60,858 bases of DNA from assembly GCA_003833135.1 (NCBI GenBank), contig QZLH01000026.1, positions 103,438 through 164,295 of the forward strand. Direction: 5' to 3'. Made by a program: the position numbers and the translations under genes. This DNA is from Oehlia diaphana (lineage: Eukaryota > Glomeromycota > Glomeromycetes > Glomerales > Glomeraceae). The notes below the pieces were generated by a model. That model did not search any database. It saw only the letters and a list, made by a program, of their open reading frames with translations, and was not told where the DNA came from. Within the stretch, counting starts at the first letter, position 1; every line of letters begins with the position of its first letter. Positions 23,881-35,576 of the stretch are shown here, one piece after another.

Positions 23881-24540
23881 ATGCATCAAAATGCATTAGA
23901 TTACGCAAGTATACAACGTACACCTGATTATAAAATGTGTCATAAAAAAAAATTAACCTATCAGTCTAAAACATTAAAAGTCATGATCGTTGAATACCCA
24001 AGATTCCGTACATCGATAATAATGATTTTCATTGTTATGATTAGTATTAGCATCGTTGTCATTCCTGTCGAATTAGGAGAAGCTTGTGTATTTTATAAAC
24101 AATTTTCCCTTGTATCTATAGAAATAGGACACATTGGTTGGGGTTTGCAAATAAGTGGCACTAGCACTTATGTTTATGGTTCAACCGATGGTCAAGAAGC
24201 TTTACATATACCTAAAGGTCAACCAAATGGCTACTGGAAGGACCAAGGAAATTATGAGAGTATGATTAATGTTTTTAAATCTAAAGATTATATTAGTTAC
24301 AATTGTGAAAAAGTAGAAAACAATAATGTTAATGCAGCATTCATTAAAATGGCGGAGATAAAAGCGAACGGCTATGATGTTATTGGCAATAATTGCCTTG
24401 ATCATACAATCGCCATTTTGATTTCATATAATGCAAAAGGATTTCCAACAGAGTTTCTACCTAAAGATTGGTTCAGTGATTTGAGCACCGAGGGCAACAA
24501 TAATGGAGGAAGCTGGTCACCAGAATCCATAAAACTTTGA
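23881..24540 (+). CDS. Membrane-anchored protein with a His/Cys pair like permuted papain-fold peptidases
   Basis: Single-exon frame of 219 residues from ATG 23881. Residues 1-43 are basic and probably cytosolic. A hydrophobic segment (IIMIFIVMISISIVV) at about 46-60 would act as signal anchor, placing the rest outside the membrane. The core has His84 in EIGHIGWGLQ and Cys172 in VIGNNCLDHTIAIL, with His175 near. That order resembles NlpC/LRAT/PPPDE-type folds, where an early His and a late NNC-type Cys form the active site. The family assignment is inference. Possible roles are a secreted or vacuolar hydrolase or acyltransferase. An acceptor-like CAG 12 bases upstream hints at an upstream exon. 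Confidence 0.5.
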   Translation: MHQNALDYASIQRTPDYKMCHKKKLTYQSKTLKVMIVEYPRFRTSIIMIFIVMISISIVVIPVELGEACVFYKQFSLVSIEIGHIGWGLQISGTSTYVYGSTDGQEALHIPKGQPNGYWKDQGNYESMINVFKSKDYISYNCEKVENNNVNAAFIKMAEIKANGYDVIGNNCLDHTIAILISYNAKGFPTEFLPKDWFSDLSTEGNNNGGSWSPESIKL

Positions 24541-25804
24541 TGAGGCCATGAGTGATTTGTGAAATCTAAATATAGATAGAATATAGATGATCGTAACCAT
24601 AGTGCAGGTCAACTATGGATATCATTTTTAAAATAATAAATTATTCCTTAATTTTCTTCCATATATACAATGAGTTTGACACTAGAACATATGGAGATGA
24701 CTAACAAAAAAACATGAATTAACATCATTTTTATTGAAATTCGAATTTATAAATTTTATGATAATCAGTTGCCAATAAAAATAGTAGTTACTTCCTTAAT
24801 AAAATATATAGATTACTTCTCGATAGAATTTATTTTGAAAAGAATGGTATAAGAACAATGAACTTTAGCATTACAAAAACCAAGAATAAATAATTATAAG
24901 GAAATTAATTTTACACAAAGAAATCGAAATTACTGCGTCGTCAGTTACCTGTTACCACACAGAACTAAGTATCTGTACAAAATTTTCTTTAAATGGTAAG
25001 CTGAAATTGTTTATATAGTTAATTAAATAGCTTGCTGCGGCGCGCAATTATTTTGTTAAATATTTGGTTAGTGTATTAATTCATCAAGTGCACAAAAATT
25101 CTTTCATGTTTCGTTATTAATATGAATTTTTTTCCTTATTATTATTAAGATGAGTGACCATTTAGTGCAAATAATGAAGGAGAAGTTACATATTAAAGTA
25201 ACTATCACTAAAAATAAAGTGATATTATAGAAATGAAACATTAAATATGTATCCTTTTATAATTGGGTAAAAGATAAATGGAAATGATAAATTTTATCAA
25301 TATTCTAATCTTATATTATTCAATTTATCAAACAATTTATGATCGATCACAGCTACATTTGTAGATTATCTAATACTGTAAATGTAATTTATTATCAAGT
25401 TGCGAAAATTTATTGTTGCTGAAAAAAGAAAATATATCGAATTCTTCAGTTACATAAATAAAGACATATGCGATTGTCATTTGTTTGTTAATTGAGAATA
25501 TTCATTATATTCGACATGTAATGCTGGCCCAATTGATTAATTTAATGATTGAAAAAAAATCTTTTTTTTCATTCTCCGTTTATCGTTATTTTAAATTAAT
25601 TTTTATATTATATAATTAAATGAAAATATTATAATATTCAAATTTCTTATAAAACCCTACCTCGAAAGTTTTTAATTTCAACGTTTCTATTTGATAAAAC
25701 ATTTCAAAATTCAATATTATCAAATTCCAAACATATTTATCTAAATTAAATCTTTCATTTTTTAGAATTATTTTTCATACATTGATTTTTTTTCGTTTAT
25801 AAAT
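24541..25804. other. Intergenic region
   Basis: A/T-rich spacer of about 1.3 kb. No gene, RNA or repeat could be supported. Confidence 0.4.
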
Positions 25805-26245
25805 ATGAGATCATTCCTCATCATTATTACTCTCTTTTTTACTATTAAAATAATTGAAAGTTTTTCTTTATCTGGAAAGAATGATCTTACTTATCATGCG
25901 CATTATAACAATGAGCATCATTCATGGAATCAAGCTAATATAAACTTCAAAAGTCGCCACCATTCTCTAGAATCTCGTAAAGAAACAACCGGTTGCATCG
26001 TAACCACTACCGTCTACATCACAACTACTAACACTGGCACATACTTAACCACCACCGAAGTCCCCTACACCACCACCATCACCAAAACCAATACTGGCAC
26101 TTACTTAACCACCACCGAAATCCCCTACACCACCACCAAAACCAAAACCAACACTGGCATCTACTTAACAACCACCGAAATCCCCTACACCACCACCAAA
26201 ACCAACACTGGCATCTACTGCTACATCGGCTTGCTTAGTACTTGA
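25805..26245 (+). CDS. Secreted Thr-rich tandem-repeat protein
   Basis: The 146-residue frame starts with a likely signal peptide (MRSFLIIITLFFTIKIIESFS). A His/Asn-rich section comes next. From about residue 76 there are three near-identical units of 18-20 residues: NTGTYLTTTEVPYTTTITKT and two variants, then a short fourth. The Thr density suggests heavy O-mannosylation, as in fungal cell-wall or mucin-like proteins. The last unit is cut after NTGIYCYIG. Following DNA stays CCA/ACC-rich beyond the stop, so the C-terminus may have been shortened by a frameshift. It could be a wall protein or a candidate effector. Confidence 0.6.
   Translation: MRSFLIIITLFFTIKIIESFSLSGKNDLTYHAHYNNEHHSWNQANINFKSRHHSLESRKETTGCIVTTTVYITTTNTGTYLTTTEVPYTTTITKTNTGTYLTTTEIPYTTTKTKTNTGIYLTTTEIPYTTTKTNTGIYCYIGLLST
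26030..26223 (+). repeat. Coding tandem repeat, units of 60, 60 and 54 bp plus a partial unit
   Basis: Units start AACACTGGC or AATACTGGC at 26030, 26090, 26150 and 26204. The plus strand is unusually C-rich and G-poor for this A/T-rich region. Confidence 0.8.
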
Positions 26246-27261
26246 CCATCACCAATACCATTTAAATCACCACCACTATTAGACTGTACAATTATATTTT
26301 AGATTTAACTTTTTAGATTATATAAATATATATCTTAGTTTTAATAAAATAAATTTCATTTTATTCTACATATAAATGCAATAAACGTCAAATTTGAGAG
26401 TCCTTTCTAATTCGGTAACTTGGAAGATTTTAACAATACTTTATTATAAAATTATGAAAAAAATTGCAGCAAATGATATATATATGATCGATACCGATTT
26501 TATACCGACTGATGACTACATACCGATTTACACCGATCGTACCGATTATACGCATACCGATTAATACCGTTTTCCGCTGTTGGGTAACGTATCTTTTATT
26601 TAACGTATGACCTAAATTATAATAAATTGTCTGCCCGCATGCTATCACAAGGTATTTAACGTGAATTACCGTTTCTATAATTATTTACATTTCAAATTTT
26701 GAGAAATTCTCTTTTCACTGTATATCTTATAAAAAAAAGAAAGCATACACATTTTGACTACTGGATAACAAAGTGTTACTCTTGTATACATCAGGAAATT
26801 TTTTCAGGTGATATATAGCGATATATATCACTTTATCGATTATTATCACCATAAAATACCGATAATTAACGAAATATGATAATTAACAATAATTATCTGC
26901 CGATAAATTGCATCATTCGCAGATATTGATAACTATATCTTTCGTAGAAAAAATTGAATTCTTAAAAATCCTTTAATAAAATACAAAAGCAAATATCCAG
27001 TTTGGAAGAATAAAAATGGCTAGTAGATTTCACGAAAGAATGCTGACTCAGAATTAAATGAAAATAAGTAAACTTTATAAGATTGACCATAAAACAGCAT
27101 TAATAAAATTTATTACTTTAATAATATTTTATTTTATTTGAAAAAAAACTCATTAGGAGAGATAATAATTTAAAAAGGCATATCGTATGTTAGTGATCGA
27201 AAAATATAAAAAGCTCAGTGTTATTAGATGAACAAGAAAAAAAACATATTATATTATTGAA
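26246..27261. other. Intergenic region with ACCGAT repeats
   Basis: From 26491 to 26571 the motif ACCGAT/ACCGAC/ACCGTT recurs seven times at irregular spacing, mostly as ATACCGATT. Further short GATA/TATC-rich stretches lie near 26815-26940. No gene was seen. Confidence 0.5.
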
Positions 27262-29720
27262 CTAACATTTTACTCTATTTTCAAAAACTAAGCTACTTTG
27301 ATTAGGTATTGTAATTGGTCCAATATATATTTTTTTTTCAATTTTTCCACTTTTTGTTGAAAATTTGTATTTCATAATAAGCTTATGTAACAACAATTTC
27401 GTTTCAGTAATTGCAAAAAATCGACTGATAAAAAAGAGAGAAAGATTGTATTAATTATAGGCAAAAATTTAGATAAAATATTTGTGCATAAAATAAATAC
27501 CCAGGACATGCATGTCTGCCACCACCGAAAACAATATAAGAACGATCAACTTTTGTTGCAGGAGAATTTGCATTTACAAATCGAAATGGTTTAAATTCTT
27601 CAGCATCATCACCAAAACATTCTTTTGCCTTTAACATATCATCGGCACACATAATTACCTTACGTCCTGTACACAAAAAAGATTAGATGATAATAATACG
27701 CTTTTAATTTTATAAAAAAATTTTATTTTACCTTTTAGAATTGTATAACCATTGGAGAAAGTGTAACTTTTCGATATCATGTAATGAGGCAAAGCAACTG
27801 AATAAAAATTAAAATATAGTATTTCAACATTACAATTATGATATAATATGTATGGAGAGTTAAAGTATGCTTGCTTACGTATGCTATCATTGTGTCTTAA
27901 TGATTCTTTAATAAAACTATCTAATTTCACCATTTTTTGAATTTCGAGGATAGTTATTGTTCCATTATATTCTTTATTAATTGTTAATGCTTCTTCGTAT
28001 AACTCATTTAAAATTTCTGGTCTTCCTGCCAAATCTAAAATAGTATAAATTATTAAAAACCTTTACATACTTACATAAATATCATTAAAATTTATATGGT
28101 TACCATATAATACGTCAACAACTGTTCTGCTAGTTGTGTTTATTGAGGCAAAAACCATAACAAGTAGATTTTCAACATGATAAGACAAATTATCGGAGTT
28201 TGTATAATCAAAATTCGGTTGATTCATATAATATTCTAATAAATCATTCTAATATAGACATCATGGAATCAAATCAGTATAAAAATAAAATAAAATTATT
28301 AAACTACAATATTACTTACATAAGGTTTATAATTATTACCAAGTATTGTTTTTTCCTTTAAACGTTTTTCGATTACTGGTCTTAAACGATTCATTGCAAC
28401 TTCTCGATGACGCGACACTGGATTCCATCCAAATTTCATAGGTAAACTAATAGATGAAAATTAGTATTAGTTAAAGAAAAACTTATCTTTATAAGGGTTA
28501 CGGTACATTTCGCCGAAAGGACGTTTCGCCGAAAAATAGAGCCAACATTATGCAGAATTATAAATAACTGGCCAGAGATTATTTTTCGGCGAAATGGCTT
28601 TCGGCGAAATGTCTCGATACCCTTTATAAGGTAGAAATCTCGGAATTGTAACATCTCACGTGATTACGATTTCGTGTAGTTTCGGATGAATGAAAGATAA
28701 AATTGGTGGAATCATTAATAATGAACCCACATCAAAAGCAAAGCTTCCAAATGACTCTATTAAATCTTCATGAATTGCCGCTTCCTAATATATATTTAAT
28801 GTTTTATTGATAATAACTTTTAAAGAATAATTTCACATAATTTATAAATAAATATCATGTAATTACTGACTTCCCCGGCAAATATGTTCGTAATTGATAA
28901 AGCAACGATATTATTAAACGTACGCCAAGTGTTATCAACTATCTTGGGATCTAATATTAATAAATATAAGAGCAAATGGTGATGAGGTAGACAAATGTAA
29001 TAGATGACATACCATTACAATCTCCAATCCACTTATCCATTCCCTTCATGAGATACTTTTGTACGATGTTTGTATTTAATGCGAGTTTACCAGAAACTTG
29101 TTCTCTTGCAGTTTTAGCATGAAATATGTTACTTTCTTTGGTTATACCGCCATTATAAGTAAAAAGTCGATGTAAAGGGAGAAGCTACCACGCCAAATAA
29201 TAATAATTAATATTTGGGTTGGTTAAATGTGGCATGATTTATTTAATAGTTAATTTTAAATAATTACCTCATTTAATGCTGATGAAAAGTCAAAGTCATC
29301 AGAATTTTTAAACACTTCAGTCAATGAATCCCTTGAAACAACTGTCATCACATGTCCGAATACATAAATTGAAAAACAATCACCATACTAATAAACGAAT
29401 ATATGTATATGTCAAAAAAATTATTTTTCTTTTTCTTTTTTCAAAAAGATTAAAATATCTAAAGATTACCTGTTCTTTACATTCTTTGATGAATTTTTTT
29501 GGATTAAATAAATAATTATACGAATGTCCAAGAATTGGAATTGTATAAGGCACAAATGGAGGTTCGTCCTATAAATTAAGGGTAAGCAAAGTTTAACAGA
29601 AATTAATTTGCTATCATAATTACGAACTCATTTACTTACTTTTCCTATACGAGGACGTCTTATGATATACAAAATTATCATAAAAATAACAAATATTTGA
29701 AACATTGAAACTTCAAACAT
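27262..29720 (-). CDS. Cytochrome P450, array copy 1
   Basis: Haem-thiolate monooxygenase of about 500 residues in some 12 exons, anchored in the ER by an N-terminal helix (MFEVSMFQIFVIFMIILYII), followed by the Pro-rich RRPRIGK hinge. The I-helix reads FASINTTSRTVV, with Asn in place of the usual acidic residue. The ExxR motif is KESLR. The haem loop is FGGGRHACPGRFFA, with the Cys ligand present, split by the last intron. The FKPFRF block stands for PERF. Exons and phases are shared by all paralogues in the array. This copy differs in GYTILKG where others have GFTIPEG, and in an inverted-repeat element within intron 6 (28487-28631). The substrate cannot be inferred. Confidence 0.92.
28487..28631. 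mobile_element. MITE-like palindromic element in a P450 intron (TTTCGCCGAAA type)
   Basis: A 145-bp inverted repeat. Each arm starts near CTTTATAA-GGGT and contains ACATTTCGCCGAAAG and a second TTTCGCCGAAA box before the loop (about 28540-28580). The unit TTTCGCCGAAA is itself palindromic and occurs four times. The element lies wholly inside intron 6, so it need not affect the protein. A lone CCATTTCGCCGAAAATGG palindrome at 30650-30667 is probably a relic of the same family. Confidence 0.7.
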
Positions 29721-31217
29721 CTTGTAAGCCTTATTAATGTGTTAAAATGAAAGCATTTAAAAGAATAGACGACGGTATTGAAGTAACTTCCAATGTACAT
29801 TTTCTAAAATTTTTATTATGTGAAAATTGACGGTAATATATTTGCTCCAAATAGCAATCATATTCGGATAATCGAATTACATTCGGTTAATAATCATCAT
29901 AAATCCATAGTATACTATTAATTGCTTATCGTTTAATCCATTCTGTAAAGTCTGTAAAGAGCTATCTATCAATTAATAAAATTAATTACTGTAATATGAT
30001 TCAAAAATTTCTAAGATATAGTGTTAATTATGGAGTTTGTTTCTTTTTATTTATTTCATTTCAAAAAAATTTTATCCCTACATGTGAGATCAACAAATGG
30101 ACCCATATAAAAATTAGATTTTCTGATTAAATTATTGATTAATTCCATTTTATAATAAAATGTCGGGAAATCGTGATGTAACCTATAATAAAATTTCTAA
30201 ATTGATATGTTTTCATACTTCCATATCATTAATTCTTCCAATTATTTACATTCAAAATTCTACAAAAATATTCTAAATTGTCTCCTTTATGTGACAGTTT
30301 GTTTTTTTTCCGGAAAAGATCGTTTATGTCTCAAAAATAAGTAAAATACCATTTTCGGGATTGGTTACACCACGATTTCCCGACAGGACATTTTCCCGAC
30401 AACTTTGACGGTGGATCGGCTGTCGGATTCAAAAATTTACTTTGTCCCAGGTCTTATGAAAACAGTTGTAAAACTAATGTAGGCCACGGTGTTGGGCAAA
30501 CGTCCTGTCGGGAAAATGGATGTCGGGATTTTGTCTGACATGATCGGTCCATATATAGTTTTGATTTAATTAATTGATCACGCACCCTAAATTGTGGTAA
30601 AGCGCTTTGCAAAAAAATGAGTCCATTTCAACAGATAAATAATATAGATCCATTTCGCCGAAAATGGTGGCGATTAACATTTTTATAAAAAATATTCATC
30701 GCGCAATGAAATAAAAAATTCCAGGATATTATCACTTTAACATTCAAGTAGCTGATATTAATTGTTAAGCAATAAATAAATTACTTTATTTTCCTGAAAA
30801 CATTTATTCACGAAAAATTAAGTAAAAAAAGATTAATGTATTTATTATAAACACCAATAAAAATCAGCTAATTCAAAAATTTTTCTAGAAAAGATTTCTA
30901 ATATGAAAACAATAAAATAACCAAACGGAATACATAATTTTTGGAGAAAAGTCCGGATACCATAAATATAGTTTACATATTAATTAAAGGTGCTTATTTA
31001 TTAAAGTTATGCGGTAGTTTTATACATTCGTTTAAAATAATAGAGCACAAGTTATTCAATTTTAAAAAATTGGATTTTTTACAATCATATTAATGAATTA
31101 TCATAAATTATAAAAATTTTATTTAAGAATAACAACACAGGTATTCAACGAATACCTGTAATACAAGATTAATAAAAATGTATTTCTTTAATATATAGTG
31201 ATAATATTTGAAATTAC
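29721..31217. other. Spacer between P450 copies 1 and 2
   Basis: A/T-rich spacer carrying the TTTCCCGACA inverted-repeat element (30374-30533) and the 18-bp CCATTTCGCCGAAAATGG palindrome (30650-30667). No gene was seen. Confidence 0.5.
30374..30533. mobile_element. Inverted-repeat element, TTTCCCGACA type
   Basis: The left arm (30374-30402) reads ATTTCCCGACAGGAC, then ATTTTCCCGACA. The right arm (about 30502-30533) is its imperfect complement: GTCCTGTCGGGAAAAT, GGATGTCGGGAT. Two CCCGACA boxes per arm repeat the two-box design of the intron element in copy 1, but with a different box sequence. Confidence 0.6.
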
Positions 31218-33535
31218 TTATTTTCTATTTTCAAAAACTAAGCCAACTTGAGAAGGTGATGTAAATGGTCCAACAAATACTTTATCTTCAATTTTTCCAT
31301 TTTCCGTTGAAACTTTGTATTTCAAAATAATCTTATGTAAAAACAATTTTGTTTCACTAATTGCAAAAAATCGACTAATAAAAAAAAAAGGTTGTGTTAA
31401 TTATAGGCAAAATTTTGCAGATAAAATATTTTGTTCATAAAAATAAATACCCGGGACACGCGTGTTTGCCACCACCGAAGACAATATAAGAACGATCAAC
31501 TTTTGTCGCAGGAGAATTTCTATTTAAAAATCGGAATGGTTTAAATTCTTCAGCATCATCACCGAAATATTCTTTTGCCTTTAACATATCAATGGAATAC
31601 AACATTATTTTACGTCCTGTATATACAAAAAAAAAAAAATAAATAAATGGATCAAATGTTAAAAATAAATACACTTCATTAAAATATAAGATGATTTTTA
31701 TTAATTACCTTCTGGAATTGTAAAACCATTAGAGAAAGTGTAACTTTTCGATATCATGTAATGAGGCAAAGCAACTGAATAAAAAATAAAAATATGGTAT
31801 TTCAATATTACGATTATGATATAATATGTATGGAGAGTTAAAGTATGCTTGCTTACGTATGTTATCATTGTGTCTTAAGGATTCTTTAACGAAACTATCT
31901 AATTTCACCATTTTTTGAATTTCGGGGACAGTTATTGATCCATTACATTCTTTATCAATTATCAATGCTTCTTCATATAATTCATTTAATAATTCTGGTC
32001 TTCCTGCCAAATCTAAAAATAATATAAAATTAAATAAATAAACTTTATATGCACAATCATCATTTTAAAACTATATGGTTACCATTTAATGCGTCAACTG
32101 CTGCTCTACTCGTTGTGCTGATTGAGGCGAAAGTAATAGCAAGTAGGTTATCAACATGACAATGAAGATTATTGGGTTTTGTATTATCAAAATTCGGTAG
32201 ATTCATATAATATTCCCATAAATCATTCTAGTATAAACATTATAGGCACGAGTTAATATAATAATAATTTTCAAATTTTTCAAACAATAATTTTACTTAC
32301 ATATGGTTTATAAAAATTACCAAGCTCATTTCTTTCCTTTAAACGTTTTTCAACTACAGGTCTTAAACGATTCATTACAACGTTTCGATGACGCGATATC
32401 GGATTCCATCCAAATTTAAGGGGTAAACTAATAAATAATATTACTATCAGTTATCTGACAACTTTTTTTAATATAAATGTAAACATGCTCACGTGATTGC
32501 GATTTCGTGTAGTTTCTTATGAATGAAAAATAAAATCGGTGGAATTATAATTAATGGACTCATATCAAAAGCCAAGTCTCCTAATGACTTCACTAAATCT
32601 TCATGAGATGCCGCCTCCTAATGTATATTAATGTTTTACTCGTAATAAGTCTTAAAAAAATAATAATTTACATAATTTATAAATTGATCTGATATAATTA
32701 CTGACTTCTCCAACAAGTATGTTCGCAATTGGTAAAGCGATGATGCAATTAATCAAATTCCAAGTTTTATAAAATACCTTGGGTTCTAAATTTAATAAAA
32801 TATAAGAATAAATGATAGAATGCTGCGGTGAAGAAGACAAATGTGGTAAGTATCATACCATTACAATCACCGATCAATTTCTCTATTCCTTTTAAGAGAT
32901 ATTTTTGTGCAATTTCAATATTTATATCGAGTTTACCAGAAACTTGTTCTCTTGCAGTTTTGACATGGAATGGGACGTTATTACCACTATAAGGAAGTAG
33001 TCGGTCTAAAGGAAAAGTCTATTAAAAAAAAAAATAGATTAATTTCGGTTTGATTAAGTGAGGCATGTTACACAATATTTTAAGGTAATTACCTCTCTTG
33101 CTGCTGATTCCATATCAAAGTCATTATTATTTCTAAGCACTTCAGCCAATGAATCTCTTGAAAGAACTGTCACCACATCTCCGAATATATAAATTGAAAA
33201 ACATTCACCATACTAATAAACGGACATACGTATATATTAAAAAAATTCATTTTTTTTCAAAAAATAAATGTTAAAATGTTTAATGATTACCTGTTCTTTA
33301 CATTTTTTAATGAAATTTTTTGTGTTAAATAAATAATCATACGTATGTCCGAGAATTGGAATCGTATAAGGTACAAGTGGAGGTTCGTTCTATAAAATTA
33401 AGGTAAGCAAAGTTTGCAAAATTAATTTGCTATAATTACGAATTCATTACTTACTTTGCCTAAACGAGGACGATTTATGATATAAAGAATTATTATAAAA
33501 ATAACAAATAATTGAAACAATGAAACTTCAATCAT
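31218..33535 (-). CDS. Cytochrome P450, array copy 2
   Basis: Apparently intact paralogue with the same exon plan. It starts MIEVSLFQLFVIFIIILYII and ends LVFENRK. The I-helix is FASISTTSRAAV, ExxR is KESLR and the haem loop is FGGGKHACPG. Exon 11 has the FLNRNSPATKVDR variant shared with copy 4, suggesting these two are close relatives or have exchanged sequence. Two copies of the ACATTATCTTACAAG repeat lie just upstream of the start. Confidence 0.92.
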
Positions 33536-34880
33536 TGTATAAGTCTTCTTTTTTGTAAGATAATGTATTAAAAAATGAAAATTGGCTTCCTTGTAAGATA
33601 ATGTGTTAAAAAAAGTGAAAATATTTATAAAAAAAAAAGTGATCAAAACTCCATTTTTATAAAAAAATTTGAGTAATCCGTGTGTTTATATTGATTTGTT
33701 ATTTTCAACATATGATTCACAAAAAATTTTTTTTATAACAGGTGTGATATTCCAATTCCAATAAAAATAATGAAAAATTTTGGAAGTTTCCAACGCACAT
33801 CTAAAAATACTCATGATTCATGAATGAATAAATGCATTCACGAGGTGGGTTGTTTCGGGAATTCGTCAACCTACACTATTAACTCTATTAACTAAGGGAT
33901 GGGCATGAATGACGTCATTTATAAAAAAGCCCGATTTTCAAAAATTTGCGAATCTTGACGATCTTCCGAATAATAATGTAGAAAGGTCAATTATTAAGTG
34001 AAACTCCAGAAACTCTAAATACTTAAGCGAGTTGCCTTACAACAAACTATTAGTTTTATACCTCTCTAAAAAACTTGCGAAATTTCGCGATTTTTTCGAA
34101 TAATTATGTAAAAAAGGGTCAATTACTAAAAAAATTGAAGCAAAACTCCAAAAATTCTAAATACTTGAGTTTAAAGCTTAAAAGGTTTATGTGGCATATT
34201 TCTGAAAACTATTGGGATTTTCAAATGTAAATTATCTCATAATTCTGATCGGCGTTAAGCCTTTTACTAATCTGAAAGGAAAATGTGAACGTCAATATGG
34301 GCTCCAAAGAAGTCATGCGCCATTTTGTAAAATTATACATGTATGATGATTATGAACATCATCGTAATGTATAATGAAACATCCAAATGGTAACAGATCA
34401 CGTCATTTCCTGTCATATTGTCTATCCTTTATGGTAATCTTAACGACATTCTTTCAAGGAAAAGAATTGGAAAGCGAAGATGTACGGGAATTTCACAAGG
34501 ATGTAATGAAGTTTTGTTCTGTACACGTGTGATCATAAGTCACACGCTCCTGGGTGTAAATTCGGAATATTGGGGTTTGGTTCTTTTCCCGAAGGAAAAA
34601 ACCATTGTTCCGTTCCCCACGAATGAAATTACTTATATTGATAACTAATAAAAGAGCTTTATAAAATTTTTTTAGTATTACTATTTCTTTTATCCCGATA
34701 CTTATCGGAATATCCCGACACTTGATACTATATTATACATAATATAATGACATGAATGATTAAAATTTTTGTATAATAAAAAACAAAACTTTATGATGCA
34801 AAAAATATTCAATATGGAGCAAAATTTTTTAAAAAATATTATTTTTTTTCAAAATAAAAATTTTTAATCATTAATATCAT
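33536..34880. other. Spacer between copy 2 and an orphan P450 fragment
   Basis: It holds two upstream P450 repeats, a TTGGAAGTTTCCAA palindrome near 33780, a diverged tandem duplication at about 33945-34200, and a CCCGATA/CCCGACA relic at 34690-34730. A 76-residue frame at 34418 lacks any support as a gene. Confidence 0.5.
33945..34200. repeat. Diverged tandem duplication, about 125 bp per unit
   Basis: Both units share, in order, TTGCGAA, CGAATAAT.ATGTA, GGTCAATTA, AACTCCA and TCTAAATACTT. The second unit has small insertions. Confidence 0.5.
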
Positions 34881-35275
34881 CAAGCTCATTTTTTTTCTTT
34901 AAATGTTTTTCAATTACTGGACTTAACCGATTTATTGCGACTTCTCGATGATGTGGCATCCAAATCTCATAGGCAAACTAATAAATAATTAGCAATAATT
35001 GTCAAATAATGATAATATTGGCAATTACATGACAGCAAAAGTAACATGCTCACGCGATTACGATTTCGTATAGTTTCTGGTGAAAATTGGCGGAATTATT
35101 AATATTAGACCCAGAAGCAAAATTTCCAAATAACTTTACTAGATCTTTATGAGATGCCGCTTCCTGATGTATATTCATATTTTATTTATAATAGTTCTTA
35201 ATAAGTTCACATAATATATGAATTATCTTATATAGTTAACTTCAACAAATATGTTTACAATCGATAAACAAAAAT
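34881..35275 (-). pseudogene. Orphan P450 fragment (exons 5 end, 6 and 7)
   Basis: On the minus strand, the end of exon 5 (to about 35275), exon 6 (about 35165-35051) and exon 7 (34977-34881) are recognisable. In exon 7 the WNPVSRHRE segment has lost bases and is out of frame. Exon 6 is shortened. Sequence homology stops abruptly in exon 7 next to the CCCGACA-type relic. There is no start, ExxR or haem loop, so it cannot make an enzyme. Confidence 0.8.
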
Positions 35276-35576
35276 TTAATGTAAATAATGATTCAATGAA
35301 TATACAGTATTTTATAAAGGGACTGATATCAATTTTATATTTAACAAAATGATTGATTTTATTTAATCATTCAGTTATTGTTAATCTAAATTGTAACAAT
35401 GCGTTTATATTAAAAAGATAATTGAATTTGAATTTGAATTTAAGCAATAATTACATCATTAAATATATTCCTTTATAATTAACAATGGATATGCCTTTTT
35501 TTTAGTTTGAATAATTTATATTTCAAACCGGCACTCTATCCATATCCTATGACAACACTGTCCAGAGAAATACCAT

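Noticed and set aside
26491..26571. ACCGAT array as a CRISPR array
   Set aside because: Units are only 6-9 bases with irregular spacing and no long conserved repeat, and the surroundings are fungal.
34418..34648. 76-residue plus-strand frame
   Set aside because: No recognisable domain, no repeat of the frame elsewhere and repeat-rich surroundings. It is compatible with chance.
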